From: an uncultured Campylobacter sp.
Lineage (GTDB): Bacteria; Campylobacterota; Campylobacteria; Campylobacterales; Campylobacteraceae
NCBI GenBank assembly: GCA_934718785.1
Contig: CAKVAF010000007.1
Coordinates: 25,359-89,358, forward strand
DNA length: 64,000 nt
Reading direction: 5' to 3'
Position numbers and translations under genes: made by a program. The notes below the pieces were generated by a model, which was not told the origin of the DNA, searched no databases, and saw only the letters and a program-made list of their open reading frames with translations. Numbering within the stretch: the stretch's first letter is position 1; every line of letters begins with the position of its first letter. Of this stretch, positions 9,244-18,002 are shown in pieces.

Positions 9244-9249
9244 TATAAT
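9244..9249 (+). promoter_or_regulatory. -10 box for the 6S RNA gene
   Basis: TATAAT lies 6-7 bases before the predicted 5' end of the 6S RNA near 9256. A T-rich stretch with no clear -35 precedes it, which is usual for Campylobacter sigma-70 promoters. Confidence 0.6.
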
Positions 9250-9255
9250 TAGCTT

Positions 9256-9440
9256 GCCTGAATGATTCGCGGATGTTAAAAGTGGATCCAACACAAAATT
9301 ATTTACTGCGATTCGTATGATTTATCGTGTCTGTGGCGTCGTTTGAGTCCGTAAAAAGGCGAGAAGTTGCAGCCCCTAAAAATCATCTAGCGGTTTTCTT
9401 GATCATTTAGGATCAAACTAAACAAGCGCTCATTTGGGTA
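9256..9440 (+). ncRNA. ssrS: 6S RNA
   Basis: 6S RNA mimics an open promoter and binds sigma-70 RNA polymerase. The segment folds as one long rod closed by its own ends: 9257-9265 (CCTGAATGA) pairs along nine positions with 9430-9438 (TCATTTGGG, two G-U pairs). Further in, GCG pairs with CGC and TGTT with AACA. Next, AGT and GATCC on the 5' side pair with GGATC and ACT on the 3' side. A large less-paired middle remains, as expected for the central bubble. It has no good ORF, a length near 185 nt and a TATAAT just upstream. The identification rests on structure, length and position before purD, and was not checked against a covariance model. Confidence 0.72.
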
Positions 9441-9454
9441 TTTTGGAGTTTTGA

Positions 9455-10711
9455 ATGAAAATTTTAATTTTAGGAAGTGGGGCGCGTGAATACGCCATAG
9501 CTTCAGCCTTAAAAGAAGAAGATAAAAATATAAGGCTATTTTTTGTTCCTGGAAACGCTGCTACGCTAGAGCTTGGAGAGAATTTAAATTTAAAAGATAG
9601 CGAAATTTTAGCCAGCTGGGCTAAGGAAAAAGAAATAGATCTTTGCATAGTAGGCAGTGAGGATTTTTTGGCAAATGGCGTTGTAGATGCCTTTAGGGCA
9701 AAAAATTTGCAAATTTTTGGTCCAAGTAAAGCCGCTGCTATGCTTGAAAGCTCAAAAAGCTTTATGAAAAGCTTTTTAAAAAGACATAAGATTAAAACAG
9801 CTAAGTTTTTAAACACAGCAGATTTAGAAAAAGCAAAAGCCTTTATAAAAACGCTTAATCCGCCCATTGTGATAAAAGCGGACGGACTTTGTGCTGGAAA
9901 AGGCGTCATCATCGCAAAAAGCCATGATGAAGCGATTGTGGTAGCCAGTGATATGCTGAGTGGCAAAAGCTTTAAAGAAGCGGGTAAAATCATCGTTATA
10001 GAAGAGTTTTTAAAAGGCTTTGAGCTAAGCGTTTTTGCGGTGTGTGATGGGGTTGATTTTGTGCTTTTGCCAGTAGCTCAGGATCATAAAAGACTAAAGG
10101 ATAATGATGAGGGACCTAATACAGGCGGTATGGGAGCTTACGCACCGAGTGCCTTAGCTAGTGAGGCTCTTTTAAAAAAGGTGCAAAAAGATATCATTAT
10201 GCCTACTTTAAACGGAATGAAAGAAGAGGGCGCTGAGTTTAGCGGGGTGCTTTTTATAGGGCTTATGGTCGTTGATAATAAGCCTTTTGTGCTTGAGTTT
10301 AATGTGCGCTTTGGCGATCCTGAGTGCGAGGTTTTAATGCCTTTGATTGAAAATCCGCTCGAGCTTTTTTTAGCTTGCACGCAAAAAAGGCTTAAAAATG
10401 CTAAAATCAAAATAAAAAAAGAATTTGCCCTAGGTGTTGTGTGCGCTAGCAAGGACTATCCTTATAAAAGCAGCGCTAAAGTGCCTTTAAAGGTTACTCA
10501 AGTGCCTGAAAATTCACGCCTTTATTATGCAGGGGTGAGCCTTGAAGAAAATCAGCTTTTTGCAAGTGGGGGTAGAATTTGCGTGTGCGTGGGAATTGGC
10601 AAAAGCTTAGAAGAGGCTAAAACTAGAGCCTACGCACTTTGTGAAAATGTGCATTTTGAGGGCAAGCAGTATAGAAAAGATATAGGACACTGTGTTTTAA
10701 ATGCAAAATGA
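9455..10711 (+). CDS. purD: Phosphoribosylamine-glycine ligase PurD
   Basis: PurD (GAR synthetase) ligates glycine to phosphoribosylamine in the second step of purine synthesis. The 418-residue product starts [19 protein letters not shown], has the ATP-grasp lid [19 protein letters not shown] near 140, the signature [15 protein letters not shown], and [15 protein letters not shown] at ~280-294. The ATG follows ggag in ttttggagttttg, just after the 6S RNA 3' end, so read-through from the ssrS promoter could supply purD mRNA. The last 11 bases overlap the RDD gene. Confidence 0.95.
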   Translation: MKILILGSGAREYAIASALKEEDKNIRLFFVPGNAATLELGENLNLKDSEILASWAKEKEIDLCIVGSEDFLANGVVDAFRAKNLQIFGPSKAAAMLESSKSFMKSFLKRHKIKTAKFLNTADLEKAKAFIKTLNPPIVIKADGLCAGKGVIIAKSHDEAIVVASDMLSGKSFKEAGKIIVIEEFLKGFELSVFAVCDGVDFVLLPVAQDHKRLKDNDEGPNTGGMGAYAPSALASEALLKKVQKDIIMPTLNGMKEEGAEFSGVLFIGLMVVDNKPFVLEFNVRFGDPECEVLMPLIENPLELFLACTQKRLKNAKIKIKKEFALGVVCASKDYPYKSSAKVPLKVTQVPENSRLYYAGVSLEENQLFASGGRICVCVGIGKSLEEAKTRAYALCENVHFEGKQYRKDIGHCVLNAK

Positions 10712-11153
10712 ACTCCTTGAAAAGCTAGCCAGAGAAGGGCTAAAGCTTGCTAGCTTTCCTAAAAGAATTCTAGCCTTTTTAATAGATAAACTCATCATCG
10801 CCTTAATTGTCTTTATCATTTTTTACAAGCAGTTTTCAAACAGCACGGATGAGCTTGAGATTATAGCTGTGCTGAGTAATTTTTCTTTATCCTTACTTTT
10901 GCTTGAATTTTCCTATCATTTTATCTTTACTTTTTTATATGGAGCAAGTGCGGGAAAAATGCTTTGTAAAATAGTCATAGTAGATGAAGCTCTTTTAGAT
11001 AAGCCCAATGTGCTTCAATCAGGACTTAGAGCCTTAGTGCGTCTTTTTAGTGAAAATGCCTTTATGTTAGGTTTTGCATGGGCACTTGCTAATGAAGAGC
11101 GTAAAACTTGGCACGATTTAGCCACTAAAACTGTGGTGATAGAGCTTGCGTAA
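10701..11153 (+). CDS. RDD family membrane protein
   Basis: The 150-residue protein begins [42 protein letters not shown] and has two to three predicted membrane segments (~residues 28-48, ~62-85 and possibly ~115-130). [12 protein letters not shown] matches the Arg-Asp-Asp family opening, and [13 protein letters not shown] and [13 protein letters not shown] match its later motifs. No function is known for most members. It overlaps purD by 11 bp and lptD by 8 bp, so the three are one translational unit, perhaps linking it to the envelope. Confidence 0.8.
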   Translation: MQNELLEKLAREGLKLASFPKRILAFLIDKLIIALIVFIIFYKQFSNSTDELEIIAVLSNFSLSLLLLEFSYHFIFTFLYGASAGKMLCKIVIVDEALLDKPNVLQSGLRALVRLFSENAFMLGFAWALANEERKTWHDLATKTVVIELA

Positions 11154-13287
11154 ATTATCCTTAGTGCTTATTTTAGGCCTTTTTGCTAAAATTAATGCCC
11201 AGCCTTTGCAAGATTTAAATTCCGCACAAAATAATACAATTTCCACAAATTTAAACTCATTAAATTTAAAAAACGAATTTGATTTTTACGCTAAAACTGT
11301 GAGTAAAAAAGATGATAACATAAGCTCAAATGAGCCTGTGCTACTTTTTTCAAAGGATTATTTAATAAAGGCAAATAAGGCTAATTATAATGAAAAAAGC
11401 AAGGATTTAGAGCTAAGCGGGGATGTGAGTATCTTAAGAGAGGATAAAGAAAGCTTAAAGGCTTGCTATGCGCGTTTAAATTTAAATACAAATGAAGCGA
11501 GTTTTAAAAATTTTTTCTTTGCAAATACAGATATGGAAGTGTGGTTTCAAAGCGAGCAAAGCGATTTAAATGACAATGTTTTCATCGGTAAAAACTCAGT
11601 AGTTTCAAGCTGTGATGTTGAAAATCCTGATTGGCAGATTAAATTTAGTCAAGGCGAGCTAGATAGGGCTAAGAAATTTTTACATCTTTACAATGCTAGA
11701 CTTTATGTTAAAGAAGTGCCTGTGATGTATTTGCCTTATTTTGGTTTCAGCGTGGATACAAGCAGGCAAAGCGGGCTTTTACTACCTAAGCTAGAGTTTA
11801 ACCGCACGGATAAATTTTACTACGAGCAGCCCATTTACTGGGTCATTTCAAATAATGCCGATTTAGAGTTTAGCCCACAACTTCGTGTGCAAAGGGGCTT
11901 TGGGGCTTATTCATCCCTTCGTTTTGTAGATAGTTTAAGCTCGAGCGGGGAGCTAAATTTAGGAGCTTTTAGAGAAAGAAATAGCTTTTTTCAAAAAGAG
12001 GATTTAAAAAATAAAACTCATAAAGGAGTGGAGCTAAAATATAGCCGTGAAGACTTGACTAAAAGTCTAGCTGGGCTTGATGAGGGCTTTAGCGAGGGGC
12101 TTTTTATAGACGCAATTTATTTAAATGATATAGATTATTTAAATTTGGGGCGTAGGAATTTCAAGGATGTTACTAGCCTTGTAACTTCAAAGCTTAATTA
12201 TTTCTTAGCTGATGAAAATAATTATTATGCAGCCTATGCAAAATACTATATAGATACTTCCAAGCTTAGCAATGCTGACACCTTGCAAGAGTATCCATCC
12301 TTTCAATACCACCATTTTTTAAGCAGCATTTTTAACAATCATTTACAGTATTCTTTTGATGTAAATTTCCACCGCTACCACCGCACGCAAGGAATGTATG
12401 CAAATACTATGGATTTTAATCTTCCTTTAAGCTATCATACTAAATTTTTCAATGATTATTTAAATTTCAATTTCACCGAAATATTAAATGGCTCTTTGAT
12501 TAATTACACAAAAAATCCTAGCAAGGATAAGGAGCATATTTTTAGAAATTATCACAATTTTAGCCTTTACACAGATTTAAGCAAGGCTTACAGTGGCTTT
12601 TTACACAGCATAAATTTAGGCTTTAATTATTTTTTAGTGGGCGCAAAATCAGGGCAAATCACGCAAGATTTTCTAAGTATTGAGGATCCTTATGAAAATG
12701 CTTCGATGAAGTTTGTGCAGTATTTTTACGATAAAAATGGTAAAAAAAGACTAAAACATCAATTTAGCAGTGATTATAATGTCGATTTATCCAAGCTTCA
12801 AGGCTTTAGTAACAAGCTTGAATACTTCTTTAATGAGAATTTAAGTCTCAGTAATGATGTGATTTATTCTTACACGCAAAAGCGTTTCACAAAGGTCGTA
12901 AGTTCTATGACTATGAGTCTTGAGCGCTTCAATGCTTCGCTCACTCACGCTTATTTAAACGATAAAGAGCTTTTAGAGCGTAAATACAGCTTCATTTCAA
13001 GCCAGTTTGATTATACTCTTAATGCAAATTACAAGCTCTTTTCAGGCGCTTATTTTGACACGCAACAAGCGCATTTAAACGCATGGGAAGCAGGCTTTAG
13101 CTATCAAAGGCAGTGCTGGAATTATTCTTTAATGTATAAAGAAAGGATAGACCCACAGCTAAGCAGCCGCGGTATCAAAGCCAAAAACAAAAGCGGTGTC
13201 TATCTTGCTTTTAACTTCTACCCACTTGGCGGCGTGGGCTATGATTTTTCACTTGCAGAAAATGAAAGCGCAGTGAGCGAGTTTTAG
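11146..13287 (+). CDS. lptD: LPS-assembly protein LptD (OstA)
   Basis: LptD is the outer-membrane barrel that inserts LPS or LOS into the outer leaflet. The 713-residue protein has a signal peptide ([18 protein letters not shown]), an LptA-like beta-jellyroll domain (~65-190, including YLIKANKANYNEKSKDLELSG) and a long aromatic-rich C-terminal barrel. VPVMYLPYFGFSVDTSRQSGLLLPKLE at ~191-217 is the diagnostic junction. The start is TTG at 11146, overlapping the RDD gene; no better ATG lies before the signal peptide. Two Campylobacter-type N-glycosylation sequons are visible, DDNIS (Asn58) and EFNRT (Asn219), the second close to or within the barrel. Confidence 0.92.
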   Translation: MRKLSLVLILGLFAKINAQPLQDLNSAQNNTISTNLNSLNLKNEFDFYAKTVSKKDDNISSNEPVLLFSKDYLIKANKANYNEKSKDLELSGDVSILREDKESLKACYARLNLNTNEASFKNFFFANTDMEVWFQSEQSDLNDNVFIGKNSVVSSCDVENPDWQIKFSQGELDRAKKFLHLYNARLYVKEVPVMYLPYFGFSVDTSRQSGLLLPKLEFNRTDKFYYEQPIYWVISNNADLEFSPQLRVQRGFGAYSSLRFVDSLSSSGELNLGAFRERNSFFQKEDLKNKTHKGVELKYSREDLTKSLAGLDEGFSEGLFIDAIYLNDIDYLNLGRRNFKDVTSLVTSKLNYFLADENNYYAAYAKYYIDTSKLSNADTLQEYPSFQYHHFLSSIFNNHLQYSFDVNFHRYHRTQGMYANTMDFNLPLSYHTKFFNDYLNFNFTEILNGSLINYTKNPSKDKEHIFRNYHNFSLYTDLSKAYSGFLHSINLGFNYFLVGAKSGQITQDFLSIEDPYENASMKFVQYFYDKNGKKRLKHQFSSDYNVDLSKLQGFSNKLEYFFNENLSLSNDVIYSYTQKRFTKVVSSMTMSLERFNASLTHAYLNDKELLERKYSFISSQFDYTLNANYKLFSGAYFDTQQAHLNAWEAGFSYQRQCWNYSLMYKERIDPQLSSRGIKAKNKSGVYLAFNFYPLGGVGYDFSLAENESAVSEF

Positions 13288-13299
13288 AATTTAAATGCT

Positions 13300-13323
13300 A
13301 AACCCTGCGCCGCTGTTTTTAAA
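13300..13323. repeat. Intergenic copy of the GC-rich dispersed element
   Basis: AAACCCTGCGCCGCTGTTTT sits 12 bases after the lptD stop. Its core GCGCCGCTGTTTT (13307-13319) is the reverse complement of AAAACAGCGGCGC. It resembles the copies at 33091 and 44586. Confidence 0.7.
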
Positions 13324-13400
13324 TTTATCAAATTGCTTTTAAATTCAACCTTCTATGAAATTTCGCGTTCCATAATCTGTAATTTGTTTTTTTTGTATAT

Positions 13401-13416
13401 GTTTCTAAAATGTTTC
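13401..13416 (+). promoter_or_regulatory. PhosR-type pho box upstream of the organophosphate operon
   Basis: GTTTCTAAAATGTTTC matches the C. jejuni PhosR box as I recall it (GTTTC-N-AAAA-N-GTTTC): two direct GTTTC half-sites 11 bases apart. A -10-like TTAAATT begins about 10 bases further on at 13426, as expected where the activator site replaces the -35. The binding-protein gene starts at 13462. Confidence 0.75.
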
Positions 13417-13461
13417 CAAAATAAGTTAAATTTCGCTCAATTTTTTACGAAAGGATGATAA

Positions 13462-14499
13462 ATGTTTAAAAAAGTTGTTTTGGGTGTGATGATTGCTTGT
13501 TCTACATTATTTGCAGCCGATGAAGCCTTGATTGCAGCGGCGAAAAAAGAAGGGCGTGTAAATTCTTTAGGTATGCCTGATAGCTGGGCGAACTGGAAAG
13601 AAACTTGGGCGGATTTAAAGACGCTTTATGGGCTTGAGCACACCGATACAGATATGAGCTCGATGCAAGAAATCGCTAAATTTAAAGCAGAGCGCAAAAA
13701 CGCAAGCGCAGATATCGGCGATATAGGTCTTAATGCAACGAGTGCGGCGCTTAAAGAGGGCGTGACTCAGCCTTTTAAGACAAGCTACTGGGATCAAGTG
13801 TCTGAATGGGCTAAGGATAAGGACGGGCACTGGATACTTGCTTATACTGGCACGATCGCTTTCATCATCAACAAACAAGTGGTTAAAAATCCTCCAAAAT
13901 CTTTTGTAGATTTGCTCAAAGGCAATTACAAAGTGAGTATCGGCGATGTGAGCGTGGCTTCTCAAGCCGTAAATGCCGTTTTAGCAGCAAATTTTGCGCT
14001 AGGCGGGGATGAAAGAGATCTCACTCCAGCTTTAAATTTCTTCAATCAACTTGCTAAAGCCGGACGCCTAGCTACAAATGATTTAAGCATTGCAAATTTA
14101 GAAAAAGGCGAAATTGAAGTGGGCTTGATTTGGGATTTTAATGCTCTTAATTACCGCGATCAAGTGGGTAAAGATCGCTATGAAGTGCTTATCCCAAGCG
14201 ATGGCAGCGTAATCTCAGGCTATTCTACCATCATCAATAAATACGCCAAAAGACCAAATGCAGCCAAACTTGCACGCGAGTTTATCCTCTCAGATGAGGG
14301 ACAAATCAATCTTGCAAAAGGCTACGCACGCCCTATAAGAGCAGAATTTATCAAGCTTCCTGCTGAAGCTCAAAACAAGCTTTTGCCAAACGCACAATAC
14401 AAAAACGCAAAAGCCATTAAAGATATGAAAGCTTGGGAGAAAACTTCAAAGGCTTTACCGGCTTTGTGGCAAGAAAAAGTTATTATTGATATGAAATAA
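13462..14499 (+). CDS. ABC transporter periplasmic binding protein, phosphate-regulated organophosphate operon
   Basis: The 345-residue protein has a cleavable signal peptide (MFKKVVLGVMIACSTLFA) and the fold of iron/polyamine/aminoethylphosphonate-type extracellular solute-binding proteins, for example GTIAFIINKQVVKNPPKSFVDLL and EGEIEVGLIWDF-like segments. The ABC permeases and ATPase of the set are at 17157-19778. A PhosR-type box stands directly upstream, and the operon also encodes two secreted phosphate-releasing-type enzymes, so the ligand is probably an organophosphate or phosphonate. That ligand is inferred from context only. I recall the C. jejuni counterpart (cj0727) as PhosSR-regulated. 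Confidence 0.8.
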   Translation: MFKKVVLGVMIACSTLFAADEALIAAAKKEGRVNSLGMPDSWANWKETWADLKTLYGLEHTDTDMSSMQEIAKFKAERKNASADIGDIGLNATSAALKEGVTQPFKTSYWDQVSEWAKDKDGHWILAYTGTIAFIINKQVVKNPPKSFVDLLKGNYKVSIGDVSVASQAVNAVLAANFALGGDERDLTPALNFFNQLAKAGRLATNDLSIANLEKGEIEVGLIWDFNALNYRDQVGKDRYEVLIPSDGSVISGYSTIINKYAKRPNAAKLAREFILSDEGQINLAKGYARPIRAEFIKLPAEAQNKLLPNAQYKNAKAIKDMKAWEKTSKALPALWQEKVIIDMK

Positions 14500-14508
14500 T
14501 TTTTTGCA

Positions 14509-14631
14509 AAGGTGTGAGTTTTTGGCGATAAATGAGCGAGTTTGAAAAAAATCTCCTGCGGCAGACTTCTTGTCTAGCCTTAAAGGGTTTTTCTACACAA
14601 CGCCCATTTCTCATCCAAAATCTCACACCTT
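14509..14631. repeat. Long hairpin element, copy A
   Basis: Outer arms 14509-14538 and 14601-14631 are complementary over about 30 positions with a few mismatches (AAGGTGTGAG...AAATGAGCG against CGCCCATTTCTC...CTCACACCTT). Inside is a second hairpin, GGCAGAC-TTCTT-GTCTAGCC, preceded by AAAAAAATCTC and followed by TTTTTCTACACAAC. It starts nine bases after the binding-protein stop. The first 450-base gene-free stretch, 14500-14949, consists almost entirely of this, copy B and three GTCATTGCGAG elements. Confidence 0.8.
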
Positions 14632-14649
14632 AAGTTTTAAGGGCTTAGC

Positions 14650-14750
14650 TTTTGAGTGCTTTTAAGGGAGCCCCAAAAAATCTCAATCGACAGGCTTTTT
14701 GCCTAGTCTCAATCGATTTTTTCTGCACAACCCTTAAAATCAGCTCAAAA
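14650..14750. repeat. Long hairpin element, copy B
   Basis: Outer arms 14650-14668 and 14731-14750 are complementary (TTTTGAGTGCTTTTAAGGG against CCCTTAAAATCAGCTCAAAA). Their sequence is unlike copy A's arms, but the interior aligns with it: AAAAAATCTC, central hairpin GACAGGC-TTTTT-GCCTAGTC, then TTTTTTCTGCACAAC. Two central base pairs are changed on both sides relative to copy A, so pairing is kept. Copy B lies between direct repeats GTTTTAAGGGCTT at 14634-14646 and 14764-14776. Confidence 0.8.
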
Positions 14751-14777
14751 TCTTTCGCCTTTGGTTTTAAGGGCTTC

Positions 14778-14915
14778 GTCATTGCGAGATTTGACAAAGT
14801 CAAATCGTGGCAATCCATTTTTGTCATTAAATTATAGATTGCTTCGCGTTTTTCAAACGCTCGCAATGACATTTTAATTGCGAAATTTTGATTTTATCAA
14901 ATCGCGGCAAGTCAT
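14778..14915. repeat. GTCATTGCGAG-type palindromic elements: one inverted pair plus a degenerate copy
   Basis: Element 14778-14816 has ends GTCATTGCGA and CGTGGCAATCC around stem GATTTGAC/GTCAAATC. Element 14837-14870 is inverted (GATTGCTTC...CTCGCAATGAC) with stem GCGTTT/AAACGC. A degenerate copy follows at ~14880-14915. The first two face each other across about 20 bases, so the whole block is itself an inverted repeat. Confidence 0.8.
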
Positions 14916-14949
14916 AGTTTAACTCATTAAAGTATAAAAGGAAAAAACA

Positions 14950-16281
14950 ATGAAAAAAATCATCTTAAGTCTTTGCGTAGCTAGTGCTTTGGCAGTGAGT
15001 GCAAATGCTGCAGCAAAAGAGTTTAGTGCTAGCCTTGATGGACACATCATCATCGATGCAGATACCAAAATCACTCCGCCAAAAGATGCACCCGAGTTTG
15101 TCAAAAGCGTGGGTAAGTTTTTTACAAAAACAAGGACAGATAAGCTTGAGAGTGTGCCTGTAACAAAACCTAGGGCTTCTGGCTTTTCTCTACCTTTTAA
15201 AGACCAGCATATACAAGGGCATAGCGGGATTAAATATATAGGAAATGATGAGTATTGGGTGCTTACAGACAATGGACTGGGTGCAAAGGCAAATAGTGCG
15301 GATGCTATGCTTTATATCAACAAATATAAGCTTGATTTTAAAAATGGCACAGCTAAACATTTACAGACTATATTTTTCAATGATGAAAATAAAAAAATGC
15401 CTTATAAAATCACGCTTGAGGGCACGCAAAAGCGCTATTTAACCGGAGCTGATTTAGACCTTGAAAGCTTTCAAATCATAGGAGATAAGTTTTTTCTGGC
15501 TGAGGAGTTTGGTCCATTTTTAATGGAATTTGATAACAAAGGCACACTCATTAAGCTTTATGATGTTGAGATTGATGGCACAAAGCTTGTTTCGCCTGAT
15601 AATCCTTACTTAGTTAGACGCGCTAAGCCTGACACAAATGCAGAAGAGTTTAATGTTAAACGTTCAAAAGGCTTTGAAGGTATGGCAAGCTCAAAGGATG
15701 GCAAGAAGCTTTATTTACTACTTGAAGGACCGATTTATAAAAAGGGTGCTTATGAAAATGAAAAGGGCAAGCAGTTTTTAAGAATTTTTGAATTTGACAT
15801 TGCAAAGCGCGCATTTACTGGCAAAAGCTTTAAATATGCTTTGGAAGATAATAAAAATGCCATAGGCGATTTTAATATGATCGATGAAAATTATGGGCTC
15901 ATTATCGAGCGCGATGATACTGAGGGCACAGCGGATAAAGCTTGCAAGGGCAAGGATAAGAGCAAGTGCTTCAGTGACGCGGCTAAATTTAAGCGCATTT
16001 ATAAAGTAAAGCTTGATAGTAAAAGTGGCGTGGCTGAAAAAGTAGCTTACATTGACTTGATGAATATCAATGATGAGCGAAAAATCGCTAAAAAGCCTTT
16101 AGTGGATGCTAAATTCGTCTTTCCTTTTATGACGATAGAAAATGTCGATGTGGTGGATAGCTCGCACATCATCGTGGGAAATGATAACAATTTTCCATTT
16201 TCAACCAGCCGCGAACCTAACAAAGCTGATGACAACGAGTTTATCTTACTTAATGTCAAAGACTTTTTAGAAGCAAAATAA
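14950..16281 (+). CDS. Secreted phytase-like esterase (PF13449-type)
   Basis: The 443-residue protein has a signal peptide (MKKIILSLCVASALAVSANA) and reads as the family described as esterase-like activity of phytase: QGHSGIKYIGNDEYWVLTDNGLG near 73-95, GADLDLESFQI, FGPFLMEFDNKGTL, then KRSKGFEGMASSKDGKKLYLLLEGP and a C-terminal VDSSHIIVGNDNNFPF. These fit a beta-propeller. It probably releases phosphate from an organic ester in the periplasm. It belongs to the organophosphate operon but is separated from the binding-protein gene by 450 bases of repeats, which may cause separate expression or mRNA processing. The start ATG follows aaaaggaaaaaaca. Confidence 0.75.
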   Translation: MKKIILSLCVASALAVSANAAAKEFSASLDGHIIIDADTKITPPKDAPEFVKSVGKFFTKTRTDKLESVPVTKPRASGFSLPFKDQHIQGHSGIKYIGNDEYWVLTDNGLGAKANSADAMLYINKYKLDFKNGTAKHLQTIFFNDENKKMPYKITLEGTQKRYLTGADLDLESFQIIGDKFFLAEEFGPFLMEFDNKGTLIKLYDVEIDGTKLVSPDNPYLVRRAKPDTNAEEFNVKRSKGFEGMASSKDGKKLYLLLEGPIYKKGAYENEKGKQFLRIFEFDIAKRAFTGKSFKYALEDNKNAIGDFNMIDENYGLIIERDDTEGTADKACKGKDKSKCFSDAAKFKRIYKVKLDSKSGVAEKVAYIDLMNINDERKIAKKPLVDAKFVFPFMTIENVDVVDSSHIIVGNDNNFPFSTSREPNKADDNEFILLNVKDFLEAK

Positions 16282-16331
16282 ATTAAATTAAATACAAGGA
16301 TTTTATCCTTATATGTAGGGATTTTACGCAA

Positions 16332-17155
16332 ATGGCAAAATGTATTTTAGTGATTTTGGATGGATTAAATTATGAAGTGGCTTATGAAAATTTAGGCTTT
16401 TTGCAAGCTTTGCGAGAAGAAAAAAAGGCAAGCTTTATGAGATAAAATGTGAGCTTCCTAGTCTTTCGCGCCCCTTATACGAGTGCATTTTAACAGGCGT
16501 AAAGCCTGTGCTTTCTGGCATAGTAAATAACAGCCTTTCTTTTTCTAAAGAAATCAGCCTTTTTGATTTATGTAAAAAAGCAGGGCTTAAAGCAGGCGCT
16601 GCAGCGTATCACTGGGTCTTTGAGCTTTACAATAAAGAACCTTTCAATCCTATCTTACACAGACACATAGAAAATGAAAAACTCAATTTGCCTTTTGGGC
16701 ATTTTTATTTTGAAGATGATTATTTGGACTCGCATTTGTTTGCGGATGGGGAGAATCTAAGGCTTAAATATGGGCTTGATTTTTTACTCATTCACTCGAT
16801 GAATATCGATGATAGCGGGCATAAGTTTGGTTCTAAATCAAACGAATATGCAAATAAAGCTAAAAAGGCTGATGATTTACTCTCTCGTTTATTGCCCGCT
16901 TGGCTTGCTGAGGGCTTGCAAGTCATTGTTACGAGCGATCATGGAATGAATGAGGCTAAGACGCACGGCGGACTTAGCAAGGCAGAGCGAAATGTGCCGT
17001 TTTTTGTCTTTGGCGAGGCTTTTTCTTTGAAAGATTGCAAGATAAAACAGAGCGAAATTTGTGGCAGTATCTGTGAAATTCTAGGCATAAAGCATAAAAA
17101 AAGCGTGTGCGAACCTTTACTCAAAAAAACTAAAAAGTCTCAAACAAGGGCTTAA
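16332..17155 (+). pseudogene. Type I phosphodiesterase/nucleotide pyrophosphatase, frameshifted in an A7 tract
   Basis: The frame from the ATG at 16332 reads MAKCILVILDGLNYEV..LQALREEKK and then hits TAA at 16443. The frame that continues (open through 17155) picks up as KLYEIKCELPSLSRPLYECILTG, the segment expected to follow. The switch is at the run of seven A at 16420-16426; one more A would restore a single ~275-residue protein. Downstream parts keep alkaline-phosphatase superfamily motifs: PSLSRPLYECILTG (nucleophile region), HSMNIDDSGHKFG and VTSDHGMNEA for metal binding. An ORF starting at GTG 16508 lacks the N-terminal metal site. It may be a decayed gene, a phase-variable gene or a sequencing error. 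No signal peptide is seen. Confidence 0.75.
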
Positions 17156-17156
17156 A

Positions 17157-18002
17157 ATGAGTAAGGAAAAAATTGTTGCCGCCCTTTGTTTGCTGCCTTT
17201 TTTTGTGATTTTGTTTTTCTTTATGATTTTACCTTTAATTTATATTTTTATTGATGCTTTTTGGGTTGAACTTGACGAAAAATGGGGTTTTGATAATTTC
17301 ACGCGCATTTTAGATTCTAAGTTTTATATGCAAAGTATCAAGCAAATCTTGCAAATCAGTTTTATCTCTTCTTGTTTGGGTCTTGTTATCGGCCTTTTTG
17401 CAAGCTATTCTTTATATGCTTTAAAAGAGGGCAAAATCGCAAAGGCTATTTTAGCATATAATGCCATGATCAGCAATTTTGCAGGCGTGCCGCTCGCCTT
17501 TGCTTTTATCATTGTGCTAGGCAGTAACGGCGTTTTTAATGTGTTTTTAAAAAGCGTGGGCATAGAGCCTTTTTTCAGCGTTTATGAAAATTTAGGGATC
17601 AATATCGTTTATGTGTATTTTCAAATTCCGCTTGCGATTTTGCTTTTATTCCCAGTCTTTAAAAGCCTTGATTTAAGCCACAAGCAAGCTTCTTCTTTAC
17701 TGGGTGCAAATATCAGGCAGTATTCTTTTAAAATCGCCTTACCCCTTTTAGCCCCTGCCATCATCAGCGTTTTTGTGGTGCTTTTTGCAAATGCTTTAGG
17801 TGCTTATGCGACGATTTATGCGCTGAGTGCTGGAAATTTTAATCTCATTCCTATTAGAATAGCCGCTCTAATCGCAGGCGATATCAACTTAGATCCTTAT
17901 CTAGCCTCTGCTTTGAGCCTTTTTTTAGTTGTCATCATGGCCTTTGTGACTTTAATAGGCAATTTTTTGAGTAAAAAATATGATTTTAAGGCTTTAAAAT
18001 GA
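17157..18002 (+). CDS. ABC transporter permease (first subunit, PotB/FbpB-like)
   Basis: The 281-residue protein has about six hydrophobic segments, beginning with one at ~8-34. It carries the binding-protein-dependent permease EAA-type loop in the form ASSLLGANIRQYSFKIALPLLAPAI near 178-202, which contacts the ATPase. It starts one base after the phosphodiesterase stop and overlaps the second permease by four bases (ATGA). It should form the membrane channel with the product of 17999-18781 and import the ligand bound by the protein encoded at 13462. Confidence 0.85.
   Translation: MSKEKIVAALCLLPFFVILFFFMILPLIYIFIDAFWVELDEKWGFDNFTRILDSKFYMQSIKQILQISFISSCLGLVIGLFASYSLYALKEGKIAKAILAYNAMISNFAGVPLAFAFIIVLGSNGVFNVFLKSVGIEPFFSVYENLGINIVYVYFQIPLAILLLFPVFKSLDLSHKQASSLLGANIRQYSFKIALPLLAPAIISVFVVLFANALGAYATIYALSAGNFNLIPIRIAALIAGDINLDPYLASALSLFLVVIMAFVTLIGNFLSKKYDFKALK

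Noticed and set aside
14645..14872. Open frames on both strands across the hairpin repeats (14652-14837 plus, 14645-14872 minus)
   Set aside because: They exist only because the repeats have few stops. Neither has a ribosome site or plausible protein features, and the DNA is explained by palindromes.
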